From the NCBI GenBank assembly GCA_018105865.1, contig CM030845.1, forward strand, positions 14,351,390 to 14,415,389: a DNA stretch of 64,000 bases, written 5' to 3'. Under the pieces are notes generated by a model, which saw nothing but the letters and a program-made list of their open reading frames with translations, had not been told where the DNA came from and did not search any database. This stretch comes from Metaphire vulgaris (taxonomy: Eukaryota > Annelida > Clitellata > Crassiclitellata > Megascolecidae). The position numbers and the translations under genes are program-made. Below, piece by piece: positions 34,953 to 48,527 of this stretch (position 1 is the stretch's first letter; every line of letters begins with the position of its first letter).

Positions 34953-35741
34953 TCTTTCAACAGACTAGATTAAAGAAGGAATGCCATACATGCTCAGCCA
35001 CCGCTTCAGAACTGAGACCTCTTACCATCAAGCAAGGGTGCATGCTACTTTTCTTACTCTGTCCTCATTGATTTCTATTACTATTTTGTAGAGTTCATGT
35101 CCTTAATGCTGTGACATCACATGCCAATTTAATCCCGCAACAAGCTTTCAACTATACGTTCTTGGCTATGTGGGCGTTTTTTTATATATGGGCGTTTTTT
35201 CCTTAAAAATTATTATTTAAGAAAGTCATCAGCAGTCATGAACAACATTGTACTGCAGCACCCGACTCTGGCTTCTACATATAACAGCTCACAGCATAAT
35301 CATGATTCATATCTGCATGAGGGAATCAGGTCAGTGACATGGTCACTGACCTGATTCATCTTCAGATTTTCTGTCCTGTGACAGGTTCAAGGCTCCATTG
35401 TTTCCATTCCACTCTGTGCCTTCCCTCCTTAATTTCTCCGTCTGTTTTGTGAGGACGTTCAGCTGTCTTCACCATTCACAGTATAATGGCATCGTCTTTC
35501 GTCTTTTCTCTTTTCGTCTTTTCGTCTTTGATTTCTTAGACAAGAATTCTTGGAACAAGAATGTTCGCTTTATCTTCTCCAAATTCCTGTATGGCCAAAT
35601 TTTTAGAATGCTTTGAATGTACTTTTTCTGTAGTTCGCGATACGCATAGGCCAACGTTTTTATGAGTTCTGCTTAATCTTCTTCTTACGAATTCCTTTGT
35701 CCAGAAAGAGAAAAGGCCTATTTTCCTACGGCCATTCTTCT
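34953..35741. other. Unassigned intronic DNA
   Basis: No feature is recognised, apart from a local inverted GTCACTGACCTGATTC / GAATCAGGTCAGTGAC pair at about 35325-35360. Confidence 0.4.
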
Positions 35742-35749
35742 CTCTATCT

Positions 35750-36066
35750 CAATGGTCTCAGACTGGGATCCGCGGTACCATATGAACCCGCCAAGCGGTT
35801 TCGGGGACCGTAAAGGAGTACTTTATCAAGTTATCTCATCAACACCTCAGAACACAAAACACAGTGACGGCTCCAAGAGTCCATTTGAATTTATTTTTGT
35901 TATCAATAAGATTTGCAACTTCCTTATTAAAGAATTGATTGACAAAACAAGTAGCCTATGTGTTATTTACAGTTACTTTAAAATTCAAATGTTATGAAGT
36001 CCGCAACTCATCAAAAAATTCTAAGGGACCACCACGCAAGAAATCCTAAAAGTTTTAGAACCGCTG
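35750..36066. mobile_element. hAT MITE, 317 bp
   Basis: Ends are CAATGGTCTCAGAC and, reverse-complemented, CAGCGGTTCTAAAAC. Exact target duplication ctctatct at 35742-35749 and 36067-36074. Non-coding. Confidence 0.85.
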
Positions 36067-36259
36067 CTCTATCTTGTTACTTTGTATTTGTTTTTGTATC
36101 CATTTGTTTCTTCAAGACCTTTAACATGATTTCTTAAGTATGGCATTTGCCTGATCGTTTCGAAAGTCCTTACAATTTCTTGCATTAACTTTCTTTTCTA
36201 CATGTTATATTTGTTTCCGTTAAGCTTTGCAGCGCTTATCTTCTCAGGACATTTAACTT

Positions 36260-37348
36260 AGGGACTGTCACGTCAACAAAATAGGGGAAGTGGTTTTAAA
36301 AAGTTTGGCAGTTGTTGACAAGGGGCAGGGGTCAAGAGCAGGCCCGCCGAGAGAAATTCCGGGCCCCTGTGCAGAATGGCCGGCGGGCTCCGAAAAAAAT
36401 TAAAAAATTGCTGATGACCCTTTTTTGCTTGTCATTGGTTTAACTCAAATTAACCGACACGATGTCATGTTGCAACTCTCGAAAACTATTGATGACCTTT
36501 TTTTCTTGTCGCTCTTTTTCACACTGGGTAGCGTCATTTCACACTTTTATTCGGGGCGAGATAATTTTTTTGATATTTTTTTGGCCAAATTTTGGCATAT
36601 TATGGGCAAACTTTGAGCAATCATAGGCAAACTTTGGGCAATTTTTGGACCAATTTTGTCAAATTTGAAAATGTTTGACATTTTTTGGCAAGTTTTGGAC
36701 AATTTTGACGATTTTTTGCACATTTCACATTTACAGTATTTATTTACTTAATACATTATTTCTTCATTTTTCTTGGAGGGCTGCCTGCCCCTCCCCAAAT
36801 GACGCCCCTGTTCACACTGTTCATTTTGATGATTTTGATGTCCTCAGGTCCGGGCCCCCTTATACTCTCCGGGCCCCTTTCTTTATTGTTATTATTGTTA
36901 ACTATGCATATTCATCATCGGCCCGGGGCCCCTCCAGACCGCCGGGCCACTGTGCATTTGCCCCTTCCCCCGCTCTCGGAGGTTCTGGTCAAGAGAAGTT
37001 GAACGTCAACAATTGAATTTTTGGCAAATGATAAAAATAGGAAATTTCATGGAATACTATTTATTACAATGGAAAAAGCCTGTCAAGCAAAAAACAAGGT
37101 CATCATCACCACATTATGACACTTGATGAACAAAAGAAAGGGAGAAATGGTCATCGCCGCAAAAATAATAACCTTCTAAACTTTTTAGGGAGACCCGTAA
37201 CCCCGTCACTGATCTTAGTTGGAGGGTCAAAGGTTTTTGACATAATTATAGGGGGTCACTGAAAGTTGACAGTTGTTGAACGGGAAAGTTGTTGGGAAAG
37301 GGTCTAAAATTGTCCAAATATTGTTGACATAATTAACGGACAACCCCT
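36260..37348. mobile_element. Family G element, copy 1, with repeat A inside
   Basis: It shares, in order, AAGTTTGGCAGTTGTTGACA, GTCAACAATT, ATGGAATACTA, CATCACCACATT.TGACACT and GTTTTTGACATAATTA with 63269-63672. The ends are related inverted repeats (GGGACTGTC... and GGGGTTGTCCGTTAATTATG). Repeat A copy 2 interrupts it at 36339-36987. Class unknown. Confidence 0.6.
36339..36987. mobile_element. Repeat A, copy 2: hAT-type element, 649 bp
   Basis: Starts CAGGCCCGCCGAGAG and ends CTCTCGGAGGTTCTG. Exact target duplication gtcaagag at 36331-36338 and 36988-36995, so the insertion into family G can be read exactly. Confidence 0.9.
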
Positions 37349-37384
37349 TAAGCAACTCCGCCTGTATTTCGTAAATTCTGACAT

Positions 37385-39301
<1,917 letters not shown>

Positions 39302-39504
39302 CTTTTTTGTTGTCTCCGCTATTTCCTCAGTTGTCTTTTATAACTTCATCTGCTTCCATCTTTTCATGACTTCCCTTTTATTCGTCATATGTTCGTCATA
39401 CATTCCATGACATTCATGCCCTCCCTTCCTTATCATTAATCTATCAGCATACCTTGAAAAACAATCGACATTAGCCAAGTTTCTATGAGACTTTCTTCAA
39501 GCGC

Positions 39505-39610
39505 TGGATAAAGTAAAGTAAAGTAAAAAATCTCGTGGATTTCTATAGCGCCTTGGAGAGCAGCACAACAGTAGCTGCTTATTCTTAGGCGCTCAAAATA
39601 CTTACAATAC
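39505..39610 (-). mobile_element. CR1/L2-like LINE 3' UTR (TTAC-tail family), inverted
   Basis: AAGTAAAGTAAAGTAAA followed by ATTTCTATAGCGCCTTG and GTAGCTGCTTATTCTTAGGC is the reverse complement of the 3' end at 26990-27090. Confidence 0.75.
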
Positions 39611-40350
39611 TGACAATTTTACATTGCTTACACTCCTGAATTTATCTGCTGCGTTCGATGCAGTAGATCTCGAAACCACTTACGGATTGTATGGACCAGT
39701 TCTTAGCTGGGTCCGCCCATACAAAGTGGACGCAGGCAATTCCTTTCTTTGCGCATCACTTTCACACTACATATTAAGCGCGTTGTGCTGAATCGTCCAG
39801 GCTCAGTTGTTCGTTTAGTTCGCATGGACGACATAGGTCAGTTGCGCCAATCTCGTGTTGCGCGAGTTGGGTTCGCGACAGATGGCTGAGTGCCATTCGT
39901 GGATTAATGTCGATGGCAGACCATCGTCAATCTGCTGGGACCATGTACGACGTAGTCTGCCAGGAGGTCTTAAACAGCTCGGAGGTGAGCGCATTTCGGT
40001 GCATCAAAAGGGCAGTCTGTTTGGAGACTGCTTCGTTGGTCGCGGTAGCAGAGAAGCTGTTTCTGGCAGCGCATATGGGCACGACTGCAAGAGTTCGCAT
40101 CAATGGCATACTAGCTGATGCATTCTCCACTGCCACAGGAGTCCGCCAGGGCTGTATTCTGGCTGCAGAACTCTTTTGCAGGGCTATGGACTGGATCCTG
40201 CAGCACGCTATTGGACAGGCTGTGATTACCCAACCGGAACATAGCTTTTCCGACCTAACTACGCCGACGATGTTGCTCTTCTGGAAAAATCCGTTACGAA
40301 CCTTTAAACGTCACTTAATTAGACTGAGTCAGCAGCCACCCAAGTAGGAC
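39611..40350 (+). mobile_element. Mixed LINE reverse-transcriptase fragments
   Basis: 39640-39720 reads LNLSAAFDAVDLETTYGLYG, a CR1/L2 fragment. 39905-40270 reads RVRINGILADAFSTATGVRQ then GCILAAELFCRAMDWILQHA, the segment before YADD of another LINE. The two are not in one frame. Confidence 0.55.
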
Positions 40351-40479
40351 TACATTTCCTGGACAAAAACCTAGTTGCAGAACATGGGTTCCGGAGGAAA
40401 TACAGGCGACATAAACACTAACGGACACAGAATGGAAATGTACCTAAATTCACCTACCTAGGCTTCTTGTATGTGCTTC

Positions 40480-41000
40480 TTGGACTTCCGGATACTAGAA
40501 TGAACTGCCTACAATCAGTGCTGAACCAGGCTGCACGAGTGATTTTCGGCTGTCGATGGGGTGACCACGTCACTCCTCTCCTTAGAGATCGACTCTACTG
40601 GCTCAATGTTCCACAGCGCATTATCTACAAGCGCTGTTAGATTACGTTTCGGGCTTTACACGATCCACTCTGTCCTGATTGTCTAACTGTGCTTGTACGA
40701 AGATCGACTGTGATCGAGAGGAAATCGGTTCTCAGGTCCTCCAGTCGGAGAGTTGGTCCCTCCCCCGTCCAAGACCCCTAAGTTTGGGGAAAGGTCATTC
40801 GCGCGGGGGAATCCCGCCCTGTGGAACTCTTTCCCAGACAATGTGACTGGAGCAGTCTCAGCTGGACTTTTCATTAGTCTTTTGAAGACACATTTATTTA
40901 ATATTGCATATGAACCGTGTTAAGCGCTCTTGTTGTAGGCTTTAGCCTTGTCTACTGCGCTATATAAATTGTCAAAAAATAAATAAATAAATAAAATAGG
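40480..41000 (+). mobile_element. CR1/L2-like LINE 3' end, decayed
   Basis: The + frames read NCLQSVLNQAARVIFGCRWG, DHVTPLLRDRLYWL and ITFRALHDPLCPDCL. The 3' UTR GGCTTTAGCCTTGTCTACTG is almost the same as in the 37385 copy, then (AAAT)n at 40977-40995. Confidence 0.75.
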
Positions 41001-41129
41001 CAGTGTTCAGGGTTCTGACAGCAGAGGTCATAGGGAAATCACTCGTTGAATCGGCTTCCACTGCATCTACCATGAGGTCTCTTCAGAATCTATGATGCCT
41101 AAAACAGATACACAGCTTGGTACCAAGAT

Positions 41130-41660
41130 CCGTATCTACGAGTCATAATTCTCCTATATAGTTCCGAGACAGACACGAGAGTTCAGTGCTAGGACCAACT
41201 CTATTCGTCATCTATATGTCGGACTTGTAACGACTTGTAGAGCGGCATGGTGTATCATGCCATGTTCCCAGACGACACGGGATCTGAAAGCCAGCGGGTA
41301 CATAGCTACTCGCTAATCGGATGAGCATTTGTATCAAGAAGATAGCTGACTGCAATCAATCACATCGTCGGCAAACTAATGTCAACAAAAGGGAGTTTTG
41401 TGGTGCTCCACCACGTGTAGTCAATTCCAGATTCCTACCACAAATATCCGTATTGAGTCTGAAGACATTGTTCAGGAAACTTGTGTTCAACTGCTCGCAA
41501 CCTCTCCATGACAGCACAAGTCCAGAAAACGGCATCCTGTTGTTTTGCAATACTCGTCTCAAATTGTTCAATGCCAGTCTATCAGAAAATGTTCTGAAAC
41601 TACAAACTCATTCGTTGATTGAACCTATTTGTCTCCTAAGCCATAGGAACAAAATGATAC
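41130..41660 (+). mobile_element. Degenerate CR1/L2-like reverse-transcriptase fragment
   Basis: SSVLGPTLFVIYMSDL is readable near 41187-41235 (the VLGP motif), followed by weak counterparts of the thumb region (KREFCGAPPR near 41390). Heavily mutated. Confidence 0.5.
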
Positions 41661-41706
41661 CAAGATGACAGTTGATAGTATTTGTCCATTTCCCTCCCGG
41701 CTGCAC

Positions 41707-41707
<1 letters not shown>

Positions 41708-41771
<64 letters not shown>
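41708..41771. repeat. (ATT)n microsatellite
   Basis: About 21 units. Confidence 0.95.
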
Positions 41772-41773
<2 letters not shown>

Positions 41774-42082
41774 TATCTAAGTTGTCATTCGGACGACAAC
41801 GTCATGAATTCCTCTTTCGATGCCATCAATTCGATGCAGACCAATCTCCTTGTACGTGTCGTTCTGAACTCGATCGCGAGCTCTTGCCTCTTCCGACGTG
41901 AATATATCTTTAGCCATGTTGCTGTCGGCGCCGACGTCATGCTCCTGTATTGCTCCAACCGGACTTCCATCAGGCAACAGGTCGATTATTGGTATGGACG
42001 GTGGAACAGTTTGCTCTGGTTTTCCTGCTTTTGGCGTTTTCTTCCGATTCATTTTCTTCTTGATGTTTTCTCCAAAGCGAGA

Positions 42083-42083
42083 C

Positions 42084-42180
<97 letters not shown>
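42083..42180. repeat. (ATT)n microsatellite directly before a SINE
   Basis: About 32 units; the SINE body starts at the next base. With the SINE's own (ATT)n tail it gives an array-SINE-array structure. Confidence 0.95.
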
Positions 42181-42489
42181 GGCGGGAAGTTAGCAGAGTG
42201 GTAAAAGCGTTAGATGATGGAGCAGAAGGTCGCGGGTTCGATTCCCGCCGGAGCCATAAGGTCGACTCAGCCTTACTCGCTAGAGGGCGGTGGTAAACTG
42301 AGGAGCAGCGTTAAGCTGCGAAGGTAAAACGTGGGTCTGGATAAAGTAATGGCAACCTACCCCAGATTATGGGGTAGGTTATGGTTAGGTTATGGCAACC
42401 TACCCCAGATTACCACCTACGTCGCTGATTGCCTTATGACCGGAGAAAAGCGCGGAGCCCAACGCTCGGACTCGAGTACGGGGCCTTCC

Positions 42490-42582
<93 letters not shown>
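42181..42582 (+). mobile_element. tRNA-derived SINE, copy 2, with (ATT)n tail
   Basis: Box A TAGCAGAGTGG at 42191-42201 and box B GGTTCGATTCC at 42235-42245, spaced as in a tRNA gene. The 5' 70 bases can form a tRNA-like fold only in part. The body includes GTCGACTCAGCCTTACTCG and ends ACTCGAGTACGGGGCCTTCC at about 42488, followed by (ATT)n to 42582. TACCCCAGATTA repeats at about 42358 and 42402 within it. Confidence 0.88.
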
Positions 42583-43434
42583 TTATTAAAAGCAATATAT
42601 TCAATTATATCTTGCGATATCATCATCTAACAATGACAACTCGAGTGAATACATGATGGCAGAATTTTAGCCATGCCTGAACCGGCCAAATGAGTAGTTC
42701 TTTCCAGTCGAACAAGACCTTTCAGAACCATTTTCTTAAAGGTATATGTTGCGTTTGATGTTGCAACACTGTTGTCACATTTTATGTTTCACTTTGGGAG
42801 TAAATACAATTTTCCATCATGTTTTATAATAAACTCGTGCTCCGTACATGGGAAAGTGGGAACGCACGAGTGGGGCAAGAGAATATGCATGTAAGCATTT
42901 ATTGAGCTTTACTGAAGTATGCAAAGACTACAAATAGGCAATGCCTGTTTAAAACAATTTCTTCTTATCGACTTGTTAAACCTCCATTATATCCGTTCCG
43001 TTGCTTTTAGTTAAACTGGGTTATCAAACAAAATATGCGTTGAAGTAGCTATTATTCTTGTGACATTTGATAAAATCACTGTCGCCAATCTGTTGTCATG
43101 TACCAATAATACTGTTTCTTACTGCCTGAATTCTTGTATTGTTTAACATAAAATTCTTGATCTAGCTGAAAATAAGTTATTAATTCATTACTCTTATAAG
43201 AAAGGATCAGCATGTAATTGAATTGGTTATAAACGCTATGATTGCAAATGCCCCACGGCCCCACCCGTACCATCCCACAGTCCCACATGCGGGACACCTC
43301 GAAAAACTGGGTTACCACTAAAATATGCCACAACAGGTCTGGTCTTATTCTAATTTTAGTTTTTGCACCGTCAATATTGTATTCAGTTTAATTTTGAATA
43401 CCAAGCAAAAAGTTGGGTTGATTTGATTTAACTC
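42583..43434. other. Intronic DNA with one copy of a 60-bp direct repeat
   Basis: ATTTCTTCTTATCGACTTGT and the following 40 bp (about 42957-43018) recur at 43887-43950 with about 85 percent identity. No gene is recognised. Confidence 0.45.
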
Positions 43435-43557
43435 TGCTCCTCGGTTTACCACCGCCCTCTAGCGAGTAAGGCTGAGTCGACCTTAGGGCTCCTGCGGGAA
43501 TCGAACCCTCAACCTTCTGCTGTGTCGTCCAGTGTTTTTAGCACTCTGCTAAGTTCT
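43435..43557 (-). mobile_element. tRNA-derived SINE, copy 3, truncated
   Basis: Reverse complement of the SINE 5' half: box B GGTTCGATTCC read from 43507 to 43497 and box A region TTAGCAGAGTGC near 43550-43540. The 3' part after CGGTGGTAAAC is absent. Confidence 0.85.
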
Positions 43558-44645
43558 CGAAATATTATGAAGTATACTTAATACATAATTCTTTAGTAGC
43601 AAGCAAAGATTAAAAAGCAAGAAACCAATGCTATAAACATACGTCAAAGTCGACTTATAATACGTAAACATGAATTTATTTCTCTCAGACGATTTATTTC
43701 ATTCGGGGACATTTGACTGTATTTAACATTTTTACCAAATCACTTATGCGGCCGGGTTTGTTTTCGCCGGCAATAGTACGGCTTCTGTTTGATTTGTAAT
43801 ATTATTGCAAGGTTTGTCCTACTGTTGACGTTCATATTCCTATTGATTGTAAGTCGAAAACTTGACATCTTGATAATTGTTATCAATTTCTTCTTATCCA
43901 CTTGTTCAGCCTCCGTTGTATCCGTCCCGTTGCTTTTTAAATAAACTCCCTATTTGGTATTCGCAACCTGAATAGCAAACAATCATCGCGGACGTGGATG
44001 GTCCTGTGATGCCATTACGATTTCTTCTGCGATATTCCGCTCTAAATGTAAGCGGCGACTGATATACTGTACAAGTGACGTGGAGCAGAGAAGGCTTGCG
44101 AGGCTGAAAAGATAAAATCGAGGCACAAGCAAGAGTAAAGACTTCTAATCAGGGGAGCATGATCTTATTTAAATTTTATATTGGGATCAAGAATGGCGAA
44201 GCAGTACACGAGGCCTTATGGAAGTAAGTCACATATGACTTTCTAATCTAAGCTAAATTGTGAGTTTTGGTGCGTACTTTAAACCTTAGGGTATTTAGCG
44301 TCGCTGTTTACCAAATAAATTTTTCATATACATTTTAAGCGCCTTTAGAGGCTGATACATCTCAAGCGCATTTAGGTGTCTGTATAGCTTATGAGATCTT
44401 TCTGTTACTGAAGAAACTGTAAGTATGCCCAATTTATGGAAGTGAACCCGGAAATTAGCCCTCCTAAAATTGACTATCCCGTACGCACGTTTTGATTATC
44501 CAATAGGTTATGTCTTATGAAAGACTGGTAATATCATGCATACTGGACGTCGATCTAGATTACTGTCACCAATGGTCGCCCTCTCGCTCCAGAGAATTCG
44601 AAACTGTCAACAAGTTGAATCGTAAACCACCTCTGATCTTCGCGA
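43558..44645. other. Unassigned intronic DNA
   Basis: Holds the second copy of the 60-bp direct repeat (43887-43950) and otherwise nothing recognised. Confidence 0.4.
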
Positions 44646-44649
44646 ATCA

Positions 44650-44995
44650 AATGTAAAAACTAAATTGTCATATGATTATGATTATGATCGTGATCGTGAT
44701 TGTTACCGTGATCATAATCATAATTATGATCGTGGTCATGGTCATAATCATAATCGTAATCGTGATCGTGATCGTGATCAGGGTCATGATCATGAGCACG
44801 ATTACGATTACGATTACGATTACGATTGCGATTAAGATTATTAATATTATTATTATCCAGGACGATTTATGTAGCGCTGTAACATAGTTCAAAGCCAAAA
44901 TCAAAAGAGTTTTGACAGCGCTGCCTTCTGACCAATGAAGGTCAGAAGGCAGTTATGTCGAAAATCCACTCCAACTCGATGTCGTGATGAAAGAA
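44650..44995 (-). repeat. Hexanucleotide array plus LINE 3' end, unit 1
   Basis: GATCGT / ATAATC / ATTACG hexamers at 44665-44845, then CCAGGACGATTTATGTAGCG and about 110 bp up to TCGAAAATCCACTC. On the minus strand the unique part ends TGTTACAGCGCTACATAAAT, like the 3' end of the AAT-tail LINE family, so the array sits in tail position. Confidence 0.7.
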
Positions 44996-45029
44996 AGAAA
45001 ACTGATGTCGTGAATTCGAAATAATCCAT

Positions 45030-45590
45030 AATCCGACTCATAATCATAATCATAATCTAATCCTCATAATCATAATCATAATCATAATCAAATCATAATG
45101 CAATCATAATCATAATCATAATCAAATCTAATTCATAACCATAATCATAATCATAATCATAACCATAACCATAACCATAATCATAATCATAATCATAATC
45201 ATAATCGTAACCATAATCATAATCGTAATCGTGATCGTGATCGTGATCGTGATCGTGATCGTTATCGTTATCGTGATCGTGGTCGTGGTCGTGGTCGTGG
45301 TCGTGATCGTGATCGTGATCGTGATCGTGATCGTGATCGTGATCGTGATCGTGATCGTGATCACGAATACGTTACGATTACGGTTACGATTGCGATTACG
45401 ATTGCGATTACGATTATTAATATTATTATCCAGGACGATTTATGTAGCGCTGTAACATAGTTCAAAGCCAAAATCAAAAGAGTTTTGACAGCGCTGCATT
45501 CTGACCAAATGAAGGTCAGAAGGCAGTTATGTCGAAAATCCACTCTGATGAAAGAAATAACTCGATGTCGTGACGAAATCCGGTTCCGAC
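45030..45590 (-). repeat. Hexanucleotide array plus LINE 3' end, unit 2 (duplicate)
   Basis: (ATAATC)n from about 45040, (GTGATC)n at 45230-45362, ATTACG hexamers to 45415, then the same unique block CCAGGACGATTTATGTAGCG to TCGAAAATCCACTC at 45431-45545. The two blocks are near-identical, implying a tandem segmental duplication of about 580 bp. Confidence 0.8.
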
Positions 45591-46450
45591 TCATTAAGAA
45601 GCGGTCCTTCACAAGAAAACTGCAACATTGACACGTCAGCGAGGAACGGAAGATTATGTTAGAGGTCTGCGAATTGGTAGCAGGAGTATATGGACAGCAA
45701 TGACAAACATAAACCTTTTTTTACTATACTTATGTTTCTTCTTTCTTTTCTTACTTCAGTCGTTCCCTATTGGGTTTGACGATGGGTTTGAATGAGTTCC
45801 TTACACCTTTTGTCTTTCTCTTGCTGCCCTGGCCATTTGGATGTTCATTAGCGCCCTCTTTTCAGTTTTCTATTCGTGTTTTTCTTGGTCTTCTTTTTCT
45901 TTGGCTCCTTTTCCCTTCTCCATACTATTCTCCATATTATAGTCAACTCTTTGGTAGTCTAATTCTTTTAACATGACCAAACCATTTCAGTTCTAAGTTT
46001 TCTGTATTGCCTCAAGTATCGTTTCTTTTTATCTGTCTTTTCTTTTATCATTTGTTTCTTATTCTCTGACTTCTGCTGACTCCTGCAAACCTCGAGCCAC
46101 TTATTTCTGCAATCGTTAATCTTCCACCACGAGGAACATCAACAAGGTTTCGCGACAGTCTACAAACTTTTCGTCAATTATACTTGTTTGTATTGACATA
46201 TATCCTTCAAATGACAAATTTTTAGTCCAATTATTCTTATAATGTCTTCCTAGCTTTAAGCTATGAAGACATAATTTGTCAGTGCTGATCCTAGGAACAC
46301 GCATTTTAATACCTGTTCTATTAAGTCATCCCTATCCCTTAATTGTATGTACATTTTCCCTTCTTCATGCTATGATAATTTTTAAGAGAGTAAATAAATG
46401 TCAGTTATGGCTCTAGAAAACAGAATATTAACTACAAGGAACATCAACAG
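45591..46450. other. Intronic DNA with a degenerate GTCTAC-element end
   Basis: GAGGAACATCAACAAGGTTT and CGCGACAGTCTACAAAC at 46131-46168 parallel the left flank and end of the element at 46451, so an older half copy may lie here. Nothing else is recognised. Confidence 0.4.
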
Positions 46451-46728
46451 GGTTCCGCGACAATTCGTCTACGGAATTTTTGTCTACAACAATTAGTCTA
46501 CAGACTTTTCGTCTACTGACAGTATGTCTACTATGCTACCCTACCCTAACCCTAGCCATAATCCTACACTTAGCTCTAACCCTAACCCTAGCAATAACCC
46601 TAACAATAACCCTAACCGAAACCCACCCTAACTCTAGCTCAGATGTTCTAATAGAATTATCAGTAGAACAAAAGTCTGTAGGCGAATTGTCGTAGACGAA
46701 AAGTCTGTAGACGAATTGTCGTGGTACC
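46451..46728. mobile_element. Foldback element: inverted GTCTAC clusters around telomere-like repeats
   Basis: Left end GGTTCCGCGACAATTCGTC; right end, reverse-complemented, GGTACCACGACAATTCGTC. GTCTAC occurs five times in the left 80 bp, GTAGAC or near matches in the right 60 bp. The centre is degenerate CCCTAA (46535-46632). The junction TACTATGCTAC also occurs in the end of the GTGCGCA element. No matching flanking octamer is seen. Confidence 0.65.
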
Positions 46729-46899
46729 GTAGTGACGGAAACAAATCTTGACGCACATTTAGGGTTTTGTGCAGACCATTATGACCATACCATACCACAC
46801 ATTAAACAGTTTTAAGAAATTGACAAAGGTTATAAGTATAAAAAATTCTGCAATTTGTGACATTTCGCTTTCGGGTTCTTTTGGAAGTTAAGTTTTCTT

Positions 46900-48350
46900 A
46901 GTTATGAACTTGTCAAGTAGGCATAAGCCAACTTGACAACCTGCAAACGAGTTGGTAGCTTCACAGGCGATGATTACTGAGAGCTACATAAGAAGAGACA
47001 TTCCAGTTATAGTTACCGGTTTCCTTTCCTGTTTATAAAAGAAAGAAGGAATGCTAGTAATATAGATGTAATTCTAGAGGTTGCCGACATTTTTATAGAC
47101 TTGAAGCAGCATGCAGGCATTGCATGTCAGCCTGTCAAAATGCAAAGACAGAGCTACAGTGTCTGATGTAAGATGGCTATGAAGCAGCAAAAGCAAATGA
47201 ATCAGCACAATCTGTTAAGAAGATAAATTAGACAAAATGTCTGAACCGATTGTTTTACATTGCTGAATAGCAGTGAAGGTATTTATTTGTGGTAAAAATG
47301 TTAAAGTGCCATTGAAAGAGCAAGAATTCTCGATTGATCAGAGAACCATACGACTAATGACAATTGGGTCAGTGGATCGGCAGGTCACAGAGATGATAAA
47401 GCGAATGTAGGTACGAGATATCGCTGACATGACCGGTAGGAGCAAGAAAGAATACGAAGTTCAGAAAGCAGTCTGTTGTTTGCTACACCACACTCACCTC
47501 CAACAGAGTGCGACCCGGATTTGAAATTGTCAGATTTGGAATTGTCAGATATTGTCAGATTTTGAATTGTCAGATAACAGCATAGAATGACAATGATAAC
47601 GTTCTAGGCCTATCTGATTTCAACTTTTGCCCCACTGATTACTGATGACAATAAAGGTCAAGTTGAAAGAAGGAACAATAAAGACAACAGAAATGTGGTA
47701 CCAATTCCGACTCGTTCCAAATCGTAATGGTGATTCCAACATGGCAGCCGCATCAGCAGCAGTAGCATTATATAAGCACAGCAACTTTTGTGGATTATTA
47801 AATAATCGGCAACGTTAATGTTATAGTTCATGTTGTAATGTTATAGTTATGTTATAGTTAATGTAATAGCCAACGTTATAGTTAATGTTATTGATCACCA
47901 CAAAATGTGGAGAGCATAGCAGCAGTTGAAATGCAATATGAAAGATGCCAGGACTAGACTAGTGGTGACGGTACAATTATTGCCTTGCTCTTCGATGGCA
48001 AAAAAGACAAAACATTAGACAAAAATTAGTAAAAGAGAAGAAAGATGGTAGAGGAAAACCAATAACACTGTATCTAACTCACACAGCAGTTGAGTTATGT
48101 GACTTGTGTTCTTGCAGTCGTGATGAACTGCATGGTGCAATAGAAGAGATTGGATTTGCTCGAAACTGTTAAAATGTTAAAATGTTAAAAACTTAAGTCG
48201 TGATCAAGTCTAGTCTACCTATATAAAATCGTAACTGCAATCAGAACTGGAGAGCTACTTCGTAAGAAACCTGGAGTCATGTCAATGACCAGGTGGATGA
48301 CAACTGCAAGCAGAATACGCAGATTATATGTCATAGCAACTGAGCAACTG
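46900..48350 (+). pseudogene. Decayed ORF of a second multicopy family, 5' part
   Basis: In shifting + frames: DQRTIRLMTVGSVDRQVTEM (about 47337-47395), DIADMTGRSKKEYEVQKAV (about 47417), NRNGDSNMAAASAAVAL (about 47722), IIALLFDGKKDKTLDKN (about 47977) and LLRKKPGVMSMTRWMTTASR then ILRLYV (about 48256-48335). I recall these as hallmarks (DGRKDKTL; HSRWLTTANRILRLYV) of a high-copy, uncharacterised invertebrate protein family that looks mobile. Frames shift often and stops are many. The next family segment is found at 51017, so about 2.7 kb seems inserted between. Confidence 0.5.
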
Positions 48351-48527
48351 CATAGCTGAAATATGAAACAACTGAGATATGCATAACTTAAATATATAAA
48401 ATATGCACAACTTAAATATGCACTGATAGCAGCTGCAAGGTAAAGGCAACGAGAGAGGCTACCTTGCGACTACGAATTGTATGTGAAAGAAATCTAGACA
48501 TGACAAAAGTAACCTACATATTGTAGC

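Noticed and set aside
42181..42260. Functional tRNA gene
   Set aside because: Boxes A and B are good, but the acceptor and anticodon stems do not pair convincingly and the same sequence recurs with a long non-tRNA body, so it is a SINE.
44650..45425. GATC-rich array as a methylation or restriction-related locus
   Set aside because: The hexamers lie in tail position beside a LINE-like 3' end and drift gradually, so simple-repeat expansion explains them.
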